NCBI RefSeq assembly: GCF_963678635.1
Contig: NC_087069.1
Span: 26,092,303 to 26,156,302, forward strand
From: Symsagittifera roscoffensis
Taxonomy: Eukaryota; Xenacoelomorpha; Acoela; Convolutidae
Direction: 5' to 3'
DNA length: 64,000 bases
The position numbers and the translations under genes were made by a program. Under the pieces are notes generated by a model. The model saw only the letters and a program-made list of their open reading frames with translations, was not told the DNA's origin and did no database searches. How positions within the stretch are numbered: the first letter of the stretch is position 1; the number at the start of each line of letters is the position of its first letter. Positions 45,937-57,540 of the stretch are shown here, piece after piece.

Positions 45937-48900
45937 AGACAACTCTACAACTGACGTTCAAGCCCCTCGAACTCAACCTCAACAAGCTCATTCGACCAAC
46001 GATCAAAATCCTGACATCAAAACAGCAACAAAACGATAACAGCCACACCCGAAACCTGGTCAAATCCCGCACATGAACTAAAAAATAAAGTAAGAACGAT
46101 CTACAGCCAGGTGGTGCACTGGAAACCAGTCTTCATGATCCTCGCAAAAAAAAAACAGAGTTGGGTTTAACTTTGTAGAAACTCTAAATAGAACCCTCAA
46201 CTCGTTAATTGAAACGCAAGAAACCACATACGCAATAAACGCAACAATGATATTCCCTCACTTCATGCTATGCAAAACCAAATCAGAGAGTGATGGTTCG
46301 AAATCGAAAACCAAAGCAAGAAGGCTCAAGCAATGGCATAAGGGCGAACTGGACGAATTTTTCAACGAGGGAAAAGCGCTGCAAATGCGCTTGGCAAAGA
46401 GTAAGAAAAAGAAAGTAGAAACTGAAGCACAGCAATCAAATAAATTAATGAGCACCGGAAAACTATCGAGTGCTATTGCTAAAATAACTGATACCTGCTT
46501 AGGGAGTTCTCTCACTCGAGGAAACCGTCAAAGGTGAAACTGTTGAGCAAATCCTCATCGATAAGCACCCTCCCGCGGAGCCAGTAAACAGCACTATATA
46601 ACATCATGCTCCCAAGATTCAACCCCTTTCAACTCATCCACATACGAGCAAATGAAGGCCCAAAAAATTAGGAAGGCTGCCATGACAACCCATGGTTCTC
46701 AGGTCTGGATGCAAATGAGTGGAGACGCATACCAACGCATTTTGGTCAACAGTCAGTTGAAATATCAAACAAACTAGTCAAAATCGGACAGAAAATATTG
46801 ACAGAAACACTAAGTCGTGAGCTTCTTGAACCATATAATGTCTGGCGACTAATTTCACTTGATAAAAACCCAGGAGTTAGGCCAATTGGCATAGGCAAAA
46901 TCATCCGCACAATAATAGGTAGTACGATGACAAAGTGCTTAAAAAAAGAACTTATGGTACTCGGATCGAGTTACCAACTATGCCCTGGCCAAAAAAGTAG
47001 CATTGAATATGCAATTCAAATGCCTAGGAAGCAATACGAGAAAACAGATTCCGATGCAAAACTACTGATAGACGCGGAAAATGCGTTTAACTCCCTAAAC
47101 CGGAAACTGGCTTTGAAAAAAAAACATAGCAAATATATGCCCTTCTACACTACCCGCTATACAAACTCATACTCTAATCCATCCAAACTCTTCGTAAATA
47201 AAAATGTTATCCTACCCAGAGAAGGAACCACACAAGGAGACCCATAAGCAATTGCAATGTGAGGGCTAGCCACTTTTTCTTAAATAAAACTAGTCAACGA
47301 AAACAGCCTAACTCAGAAATGGTATGCGGACGATGGGAACGCAGTCGGAAAGTTGAAGAGCCTGCGATGAGTTCATGACAAAATTATCAAACACGGAAAA
47401 TATTTTGAATACCATGAAAAAGCATCGGAACGCCAGCTCATTGTAAAAGATGAAAAATACAAAGAGGCGATAAAAGTATTCCAAAATACCGAAATTGAAA
47501 AGAAAAAAGCGGCCCTGGTTCTGTCATAGGATCTGAGACTGAATGTAAAAAATTCTTAGAAACTCAGTTAGAAGAACATGAGAAAAAACTGGAAAGAATT
47601 GACAAGATCGCGAGAAACATCACGACAAAATGTGTAATCCTGTTACACCAAAAGGGTACAAAAAAATGATCGTTTTTAGCTATAACTACCCCAATATCCC
47701 AGAAAACATGCCGACCTGCAATTAGATACTGCAGGAAAATCTCATTTCAAAATTAAATGGAAAACATAATCTCAGCCATTAACTTAAAGACATCGCTTCT
47801 TTGCCACTGAAAATAGGTGGTCTAAATATCAAGCTAAATTCTGACTATGAGAACTTTCTAGAATGGTCAATTAAGACATCGTCAGTCCTGGACACATATG
47901 ACCCATTAACAGCTACATCTAGGCAAAAGAAAAAATCTATTCAAAAAATGAAACACTTAAAACCGAAACAACAAACCAAAAGACAACTAACATTTTGAAA
48001 AACTTGAGTGACAATGAAAAATACGCACTTGAGCTGGCCTCCAAAAAAGGTGCATTGCCAACTGGTTAAATGCACTGCCAGTTAGCAGATATAAGTTTAA
48101 CCTGAATAAACCCAAATTCCGGGATGCATTCGCTGCACCTCCCTTGTTACAGACAACTCTACAACTGACGTTCAAGCCCCCTGAACTCAACCTCATCAAG
48201 CTCCTTCGACCAACAATCAAAATCCTGACATCAAAACAGCAACAAAACTATAACAGCCACACCCGAAACCTGGTCAAACCCCGCACTTGAACTAAAAGAT
48301 AAAATAAGAACGATCTACAGCCAGGTGGTGCACTGGAAACCAGTCTTCATGATCCTCGCAAAAAAACAGAGTTGGGTTTGAATTGGGTTTGAATACCATC
48401 CGTATCTTTGTTCAATTCTCAGATACGGATGGGAACCAAACAACATTCAACTCACATGTGTAATTGGTCAATCTTTTGACCTTACCCACGCTCTTCACTG
48501 TGCAAAGGGTAGATACACCCACATGAGGCACAACGAAACAGAGATACCTTTGATAAATTCATGAGCGAGGTTTGGTTTGATGTTGAAATCAAGCCGAATT
48601 TTCAGTCGTTGCAAGGCGGGATCTTTGTCAACAATTCAACCACAACTGATGAAGACGCTCTACTAGAGGTAAAAGCGAATGGATTATGGGGCTCAAGGTT
48701 TAGCCGAACCTTCTTTGATGTCAGAGTCTTCAACCCGCACGCAAAAACTTCACGAAGACTACTGAAAGACGCCTATAAGAACCACGAATCACTAAAAAAC
48801 TCAAAATACCAACAGAGAGTTCTACAAGTCGAACAGAGCAGCTTCTGCCCGCTCTTCTTTGACTGCACAGGCCGTGCCGCGAAAGCAGCTATTCGGAAAA

Positions 48901-49095
48901 TGCAGCGCATAGCTGAAAAATTCAGTGAAAAAGGCATGAAAGCTACTCAGAAACAATAAACTATATAAGAACTAAGACAAGCTTCGCGCTGCTCAGGAGC
49001 GCTATCTTTTGTATATGGGGGGGGGCAGATCACTGCGTAACACACAATTCATAGACAATTCAATTAGTGCTGTTGTAGAGGAGGGACGGTTGAAG
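45937..49095 (+). pseudogene. RLE-class LINE (family 2) copy C, tandem to B
   Basis: Repeats 44673-45936 almost base for base, then continues through GTTQGDP, TQKWYADDGNAVGKLKSLR (47315) and a decayed thumb to about 48118. A third copy of the 5' linker (48120-48390) is inserted there. Then the C-terminus resumes: GQSFDLTHALHCAKGRYTHM (48465), RHNE, DVEIKPNFQSLQGG and ALLEVKANGLWGSRFSRTFF (48660-48715) with DVRVFNP, ending VEEGRLK near 49095. The C/H-C knuckle, RHNE and D-x-K / FFDV series is read as a restriction-like endonuclease. Confidence 0.85.
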
Positions 49096-49943
49096 TAAAT
49101 ACTTCATGTGACAATGCAATAAATGCTATGCATTTTGCAAGATGAACTTAACTCCCGCAATATTGTTCATTAAATAGACCCGAAACATATTACAACACAG
49201 AGGCACCATTTACGATACAAAACAAGAAATGGAAAAAATCGAAGAGGACGAAAAAGCTAGATCTATCAACATACACAAGGCTAGTTTTGAAAGAAATCTG
49301 TGCCAAGACAATCGAGTCTGAAATAAACATCGGAAGATAATGCACCCAGCGGTAACAAAGCCAAAAATACCTTGTCTGAAACCATTTCAGACGGAAATAA
49401 AACAACAAAACTTAAGACTTATGAAAAGTTAATAAGTCCCCCTCACTCAGAAAACACAGAGGTGCACACAGGAAGTAATTTCGCTCGCCATAAGACGCAG
49501 TATGAGGCCAATATGATTAAGGCCGAAACGTATCAAGCCGAAAAAACGAAAAAAAAGCCAAAACAAAAAATTGTCATGGAAAACTTGAACTATATTTTCA
49601 ATTAAGATTTTAGCAATTTGCAAGATGGTGACCATTAAAAATATGTTTCCATTGAAACTATTTGAAGTTAGAACACTAAACCGATAAAGAACAGGCCAAA
49701 ATCACTTGGGCAGAAAAAAGTTTTCAAGCAGAAAAAAAAGAAAGTAAACGAAGTCAAGGTTAGTAAAATTACAAACAGCTGAGACAAATCAGAACATCAA
49801 AAGCAACTATACAGGATACAAAACTTGAAAAATCATTTCTAGAATATGGCAACTAGGATGACAAAACATAAGCAGAAAACTTTTTTATATATAAACAGTC
49901 CGGTCAGATTCAAAGCCATGACTCTTGCAGTCCCAGGCGCATT

Positions 49944-49946
<3 letters not shown>

Positions 49947-50014
<68 letters not shown>
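49947..50014. repeat. (AGT)n microsatellite, about 22 units
   Basis: A pure trinucleotide run. The surrounding open frame would read it as polyserine but has no other coding sign. Confidence 0.95.
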
Positions 50015-50015
<1 letters not shown>

Positions 50016-50959
50016 AAATAAAAGATTTAGAGACAGTTCTCAAGAGTTCGAACCCAGATTCAAGTTCATCAGTTTAGTTTGATCTTGTATGTGATGTTAC
50101 AGTTTCCACATCTGCATACTATTCTCCAGTTGCATTTGTTTTCCTCGGAGTAGTGAAATGCCAATAGATTTTCAGCAAGTTATCTTTGTTCAATTCGTTG
50201 CCAAATTTGTTACCTCCAGACGAGGTGTGCCGGAGAAGTAGAAAAATTGAATTCTTAATGAACTGAACCTAAACTTACCATTTCTAGCATTGACTGTTCT
50301 GTGAACAAAGTTATTAACAGGGAAAATGTTCTTTAGAAGTGAGGAAACTTATAATGGAACACAAACATATACGAAAACAAAAACTCAAACTTTCTGTAAA
50401 GTTTATGTATTTTCTTTTTGTTCAGGTCGATTATGAATAACGTGAATACCTGCCATATACTAGCTTAATGAGTAGAAAACATATTCACAGCAATGAGATC
50501 GAGAGTTCAATTGTGTCATTCGTATGAATTGTATCATTTCACTTGAAAAACGCAACTGTGCAATTCTACCCGACGGTGCATGCAAATTTTCCGCATGAAG
50601 GAATTACAGCAAACAAAGCCTTAACTTTGAACATTGAGAAAACAGAAGTTCTGGAATGATAAAGACTTCAATTTTTCGAAATTTTGATTTGCGATCAACT
50701 ATTTCTCAGAAATGTTGGAAGTGACCATTTTAGAAAGCAAAACGCGAAGGCACACAACAGCCAGGAACGGTTGAGAAAAATCAGAAAAATTATAATTTTT
50801 TTTCTTCACTTTTTTTAACATAATCAGAAGGTCGAAAGTATCATAGTAACCGAGGTTACATCCAGGAGCCCTTCATTACATTTCAGGTCAAAATAATATC
50901 CTCACAATGTTCTAGATATCGGGCACAAATAATTTTTACATGCTTGCCATCCCTCAAAA

Positions 50960-51260
50960 CTTCCTTGCTCGTGAACTGAGATCCAAAGTGGTGTATAAGC
51001 TTACATGTAGTGAGATTAACTCCACCTATGTCGGCCAGACAGTTCGACATGTAGCCTCGAGGGTTAATGAACACCGCAAAGGGGGATCCAAGGAGGGCAA
51101 CATTCGTTAGAATGTAATAAGGAGGTAGGCGGTACTGCGGAGCTGAAGTCAGAGATTATAGACCAAACAGCCAACACTCAGAATCTACTCACACTAGAAT
51201 CAACACGCGCGATGAGTTCAAGAGCCGGGAATTAACACTTAAATTATAGTCCATGTAAAA
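50960..51260 (+). pseudogene. Penelope-like GIY-YIG fragment
   Basis: Plus strand VYKLTCSEINSTYVGQTVRH, then VNEHRKGGSKEGN, then after a shift LKSEIIDQTANTQ and INTRDEFKSRELT. This is the terminal GIY-YIG domain without the RT. Confidence 0.75.
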
Positions 51261-51737
51261 CTTGGCTAAATTTCAGAAAACTGACATGTCAGAATTGGAA
51301 AATTCTCCCAAATCGAAATTTTATAACACTGAAAGAACAAAAAAAAAGTAAAAATCTCAGAATTTACAAAAAAATGTTATCAGTGGTTACGTAATTTTTT
51401 ATGTAACTACAGTTGTTGAAATTTGATTGATCAAAAAAAATTGTTTTAAGAATTTTTAAACATGATTGTCATTTTCAGACCTTTGATCGTTTTGTGAATA
51501 TTATCAAGAAACTTTTAATCCTGGTGATGTACAAAATGTGCGAAAACGTTTGAAAAAAAATTTAAAGTTCTATACATATGGAAGATTAAAGTATAATGTG
51601 GATAGAAGTAAAGAGAGTCAGTTGGTTGGGAATCAAGCCAACCAGATTATGAAAAAAACAGCTGCACCAATTGACCTGATTTGAGGCTAAGGGTCAATCA
51701 AATACTTATATAAAACTGCACTTTTGTTCCCTTGGCT

Positions 51738-53720
51738 CTATGAATGAATAATTTCCTCGAGTGTAGCTTTATCATTAAAAGTGCCGAGTACATAGGCAAT
51801 GTTCGCAACCTGTATTACGAGGGAGATTATCTGCTTGAGAAGACTACCTGTCCTGGGTTCCTCGTTACACGTGCACAAGTTCTTACAAAGCTTATTCAGA
51901 AAAATCTCGGTCTTAGCTAGGGCTGGTGGCACCTGAACTTCAAAAGTTATTGGGTGTAAAATATATCCATCATTAATTAAAACTCTATATTTGTCAGATT
52001 TTTGATCTTCCGCCTCTGCCGCGGCAATTCTGGGGTTACAAACCGAGCCTGCGCTTTTTCTACGAGGGACTATGGAGTCAACTACAGTTGCATTCCACAG
52101 GAGCTGCCCATGGGACGAGCAACAAACCGTATGTTCGCTTCTGATCTGTCCTGTGAAAGTTTCTTGGTTTTAAAACGGAAGATATGTGAATGGAGGCGAG
52201 ACTTTGATTTATAAGGGTATTTAAGTTTGAATGCTTAGAGAATCTACCCGCACTTTTGAGACAAAATAGGCCATGCCATCAGTCTTCGATTATATCATTT
52301 CCGCAAACGCATCTAAGTTTTCCACAAGTTTTGAAGCTAGGCGGAGTCCAATGGAAATTCTAAGTTGCTGATTCGACATTTTTAATCATAGATTTTTACA
52401 CTGTATGATCTTCAACCATTGCCATCCGAATTTATCTTGGTAAGCATTGAACTTTCTTCTATCAGATTTCAGTTTATAAATCATTTCAGAAATTTCTTTA
52501 TCAAAAATAAGCTCCGTTTAATTCTTTTGGATTTTGTTTTCCGGAGCTACTTTACATTTTGACGAATCAAACCAAAGTTCTAATGCACCATTATCTGTTC
52601 CATTCTCGTGCTCCAAACCGAAAATCTCACTTCAAGGTAGCTTTCGCTTCAACTGCTGAGGCTAAGAAAGCGGGTAAAACTAATAGGCGAGCGCTAGATT
52701 TTACCCCAGCCACCTTTGGATGCCGGGAGAACGGCTAGCAAAAATGACTATCATTCATTTTTATAAGTGTCATTCTACATAAAGAATTTCTGAAATTCCA
52801 CCGTATTTTTCCAAAAAAATTTTTCGCAAAAACCAAGGACTTGAACGCAAAAAAAATATAGGAGTTTCGGCAACATTTTAGGAGGTAAAAACCTAAATGT
52901 ACATCCAGCTTATCAATAACCACCCAACTTTTCCAGCTCAGGTGTTTTTTCATTAGCAGTTTTGTTCGACAAGATTCGTCTATAGGGGAACCCAAGATTA
53001 CAAGTTCATTCTTGGATTTGATTTTTTTTATTGACATACTTTTTGAAATTGACTTACAATTGTTTTGTACTGCGGACTTGTGGTCTGTCTTACAAAACGT
53101 AGCTCACTTTTTTTTGAGTTTTTAGACTTCAGACATAGTTTTTTCGGATTTCATTATGTTTTTAAAGTCTCGAGCACTATCTTGTAGTCGTCGGCTAGGT
53201 TTCCATTATCTAAATACCAAACGTTGATTTTAGATTCAAGCTTTTTTACCATTGTCTGAATTTTTGAGCCTCGGGATCCCTTTACGTGTTCCGTCCTCAG
53301 ACATAATGATGGAATTTCCGTACAAGAAAAAACACTCGGTTTACTGTAGGCGCAATGAGTATATTTGTACAATTCGGAGATCCTTGCTTCTACGAGAGCG
53401 TTGCTTACTGCGCAATTAGACGCGATTCGTCGGAGCGCGTTGCCGATGACAGTCAGTCGCAAACCTCCTTCTTTTTTCTACGGTGGCGATAGGTTTTGCT
53501 CCAAAAAAGAATAATCTTAGCTGTTCGGGTACTAAAAAGTGAGCTTAGAAATTGGTTTCAAGAAATTGTGCCCGGGTGCGTTTGATTTACTAATAAGGTC
53601 TTTAAAAACTTGGGAAACCACCTTGTCCGAACCGGCTCCCAAAAAATTTGGAAAAGACATAATTGCTTTGTACACCTCAAATTCTCGTTTCCCGGTTTGA
53701 GCCATTTAAATCAGCTCTTT
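51738..53720 (-). pseudogene. RLE-class reverse transcriptase, family 3, degenerate
   Basis: Minus strand: AIMSFPNFLGAGSDKVVSQ (53640), GGLRLTVIGNALRRIAS (53470), YTHCAYSKPSV, then loss of motif B. The active site reads WYLDNGNLADD with Asn for the second Asp (53210). It continues with ELVILGSPIDE (53000), VVIDKLDVHLGFYLLK (52930), RNSLCRM, a CVCGN..HGL.C knuckle (about 52280-52320) and the C-terminus QIISLVIQVANIAYVLGTF. It belongs to the same broad group as the intact RT at 33639-35924 but is clearly dead. Confidence 0.75.
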
Positions 53721-54181
53721 TTGGGTGTTTAGATACCAATTGTTTATAGGTACAAATCGACAAAATTGCGATCTTAGGTCATCTGAAGCGGTCAGCCTAA
53801 TTCCTCCCTTAATACTACCCCCATGGAGCTTGCTACTGATTAACTTTATTCTCCAATCAATACCTGTCTGGGGCGGGCTTGACCCTTGGGGAAGGGATTT
53901 AGGGGCAGTGAAACAATATTGACTCTTATTTATTGTTTTTTATAGAGCTCATAGCTGTCATGCGACCACTTCTCTTGGATTGTTCTAGAAAAAAAAAAAG
54001 AAGTCAGAAAAAACAGCCAATGAGCAATATTTTGTACATTTCAGAAAATATCATTCATTTTATCCAAAAGAATTTCTGCCAAAGGAACTCGCGAGTCCTA
54101 ATGTACTCTCTTGAGCACTCGAATTTTAGAAAAAGCAAAAAAAAACAACCAGGTCAACTAAAAAGGGCCTTTCCGTCCTGT

Positions 54182-55790
54182 ATGAATACATCGGCAAAAT
54201 TTTATGATAAAATCAAGTCAATTTAAAAGCATCCGGAGAATTTTTAATTAAAATCTACCCTCCTCGATAATAGTACTGATGGAATTGTGTATATATGTGT
54301 GTATATATGTATATTCAAGTTTTTTGCACCCCCTGAGGCAGAGGATTGCACCCCTCAGAAGTGCAAAACTTTTTTTAGTTCTTATAAGTTTTTTGTGTCG
54401 GATTATGATCCGTTCCGTTTTTCGTTTCAATCTGTTTTTTGCTGGTTTCTGGAAATTTTTTGTAGAACCTGGTGTACTCCTCCAGTTCACGCAAAAAATC
54501 AGTGGAAAAAAAGCTGCTGTGTTCCACATCCAGAATTCGCAAGGGTATCACAAGTTTTACACGAGTCTTACTGGTATCATAAGTATCCACCTTTGGCGCA
54601 GTGTAGAGAGTGGTTTTTTGAGAACGGTTGTCCACATGCGCATGTATGCGGAGTGTTTGGTGGTTCCTCTCGATATCTCAGATAAAGACCATCTTTAACT
54701 CTGTATTATTCAGGAAAAATTGTACTTTTTTAGGGAAGCGCTCTCAGCCAGTTCGATGCTCCTTTCCCTGATGCTAGATTTTTTGTTAGCTTTTTTTCTG
54801 ATGAGCAATTTTCCATAATTATAGCCTTCTTAAAACTTATGTTCTGTCTCTCAGTTTTGATGTTTCTATTTATCAGAGTTTGTTCCGTTTCAGCTATTTG
54901 TAGATCACTACTTTCTAAGGGATCACAATTGGCTCGTGATCACTCATAATTGGTGGAAAAATCCGTGTTTATGAGGAATCCAATCCTTCCATTCTTAGTG
55001 GTAGCGCAAAAAAAACTGCGATCTTCAACGGTTATATGGTTTTTACTAAGTAGCTGCTGTCTTATGTATTTCTCAATTTCATCCATTTTGTTTTCCTTAA
55101 ATGCTTCCGGAGTTATTCTGGTTAGAAAGCCTTATTTATTTTGAACTCACTCTGAGTAGCAGAAGTACGCATTTTGTGGTGGTGTCTTAGCTATTTTAGA
55201 AAGATTTTTTGTTGGGGTAGTTGTCTTTTCACTTTCGCTTTCCATGATTTATCGCATGCTGATGGTGTACTTATAACCAATTCAAGGAATCTAAAACCAT
55301 CTAGCATTGGAATATTTGTGTCTTCGAATACCTTTATGGCGCTTTCCCGACAGTTTTCCTTCATAATGTGTTGACACTTGGAAGGCTTCACATTGTAGCC
55401 GAAGGCCTTTATTATGAATTGACATTTGGGAGGCTTCACATTGTAGCCGAAGACTCTTAAGAACATCTGCAGCGCATCCGTCATCTGCGCACCATTTGTT
55501 TGACGTTTGGTTTTAGCAGGAGCTCAATCATAATGATTATCGCAATTCCGTACATAGCCATTGCGAGGGGATCACCTTGCGTTGTGCCTTCGGTAGATGT
55601 CAAAACCGTGTTTTTGACATATAAATTTGAGGGCTGTTTATATGGGTTGGCCAGCGCAAGATGTAGTGCCGGATAAGGGGTTTCTACATTTTTAGAGCAA
55701 TTTCCGTATTGAGCGAGTTGAAGGCGTTTTCTGCATCAATAAGTAGTATCTACATCAATAGCAGTGTTTCCATAACTCTCTAGCTCTAAT
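54182..55790 (-). pseudogene. RLE-class LINE (family 2) copy D, 5' truncated
   Basis: Minus strand: DAEN near 55735, VFEDTNIPMLDGFRFLELVI (55300) and PSACDK, then a decayed middle. It ends with FFPLIFCVNW, RTKKSFALLRGAILCLRGC and ISTIIEEGRF (54250-54530). A roughly 60-base segment containing GGCTTCACATTGTAGCCGAAG is duplicated at 55375-55460. A TGTATATA microsatellite has expanded at 54286-54315. The 3' end matches that of copy A. Confidence 0.8.
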
Positions 55791-57284
55791 TAATCACCAA
55801 TTGAAGCAAGCATTATTGACAGATTTCACATTAACACACATAGGATATTGAAACCATTGGATTTTCTTACAGTCGCTGAGAGTTATATTTACACAATTGA
55901 TATGACCTCAATTAGAAAAATAATCTTATCTTATCCAATTTAAAAGTCCTAAAGGTTTTATGGGTTCTTTATGGGTTCTTCCTAAAGGTCCTAAAGGTTC
56001 TTTGCTTGTACACGCCTTCTTGTTTTCCTCATCTTGACAGCGCGGCGCAAGGATAAAAAAAGAAATTTGTCTGGACACAAGAGGACTGAACTAACCCATA
56101 ATAACAGGGTTGGAATTGTATGGATGAAGGAAAAATTATTACAAATTTAATTCAAAGATAAATATAAAATCAATAAAACTCGCTGGAAATAAATCTCATC
56201 CGAGCTCAGAAGGTCCGGTGGCGCAGCACCAGACTCCCTATTCCAGGAACTCCTTTCCCAGACAGAGACCTACTTGAAAGACCTTTCTCTAAAATCCCTC
56301 AAAGGGCGCTCGTCAAACAGGCACAAACATCAACATATCACATCTATTTAATAAGTTTATCACAACAATTAGGCTTATCCCCTTATTGGAAGTGTAGAAA
56401 ATCTGCAGAAGATATATCTAGATCTAGTATCGAAAACCATTGGAAGTTTAGAAAATCTAAGCACAGAACACTCGTACGACACGAGTGATAGCTTCCAGGT
56501 TGTGTTGTAGAGGAAGGTTCTGCGACTGCTTTGGAACAGATCGGAGGTTCTTGGTTTTCGCTTACATGCGGAATGATCTTATAGCTGTCTCCCTATCTAG
56601 AGACAATCTGGTTATGACAAAAAGAGGTCTAAATACCATTATCAAAGATGGATTGAACTTTCCTCTCCCATCAGGAGGGTTCTGATTAGGAGTATTATCT
56701 GAAACCTCCTGATACATGCGAAATCAGGAAGGTAACGACACCATTCGATTGAGGCGATGGGACTTGGAATCCTATGGATTCAACATGTAACTCTCACTGA
56801 ACGCAAATTTGATAAGGATTTAAAGCCCAGTTTTAGCCATATCACATTGTCCCAGAGACCCAGTTATGTGTTAATTCTACATGTAGACGAAACCTAAGCA
56901 AGCTCCGTTGCGTGGATAGTTTGAAAATCGAAATGCATTCGATGACCCTTACAAATACCAACACTAACCGGCTAATTTAAGACCCGTGGAGTCAAGTAAC
57001 TGACATCAACCAGTCGTCAATCGGAAATTAAAAACACGAGGAATTGAGTAACTGACATCAGCCAGACTTCAATGTGCGATTGTGCTTTTTTCCGTCTGTG
57101 TTATCATTGGGCAAAAATTGCAGATATAAGAGACCAATTTTTCTCAAAATTTCTCAAAACTGAGCCAACTTGTGCGAAACTTTTTATCGACTTCCAATAA
57201 CCGCTGAAAGAAAGCTATAAAGATATCAAAAATGACCATTCAAAAGATTGTTCGAGGGAATCAAAACTGGGGAAAAACACAGCC

Positions 57285-57540
57285 ACAATATAGTTCCCTC
57301 TTTCCATTCCATCTATCTACAGTTTGCCAAATAATATCTGCTCTATTTCCCTCAAATCTGCGTTGCTGAAAGTGAAGGTCTACAGGTGAGTCTGCTTTCT
57401 TAGGTTCCTCAATTCCAGTGGTCAAATGCCGACCAGTTTGTCCAACATAAGTAGAGGTACATCCAGTGCATGACAGTTTACAAACCACACTTGAGTTGAG
57501 GTCATTGAGAATGCTGACTTCAGCGATGGTAAACATGATT
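57285..57540 (-). pseudogene. Penelope-like GIY-YIG fragment
   Basis: Minus strand VVCKLSCTGCTSTYVGQTGR followed by HLTT, then SPVDLHFQQ and NRADIIWQTVDR. The conserved Arg/Glu-His part is altered to TGIEEPKK. No RT is attached. Confidence 0.75.

Noticed and set aside
45600-48960. Open frames of 65-150 codons as separate genes
   Set aside because: They are fragments of degenerate LINE copies split by stops and shifts.
49846-50082. 78-codon frame with polyserine
   Set aside because: The serine run is the AGT microsatellite, and the flanks do not look coding.
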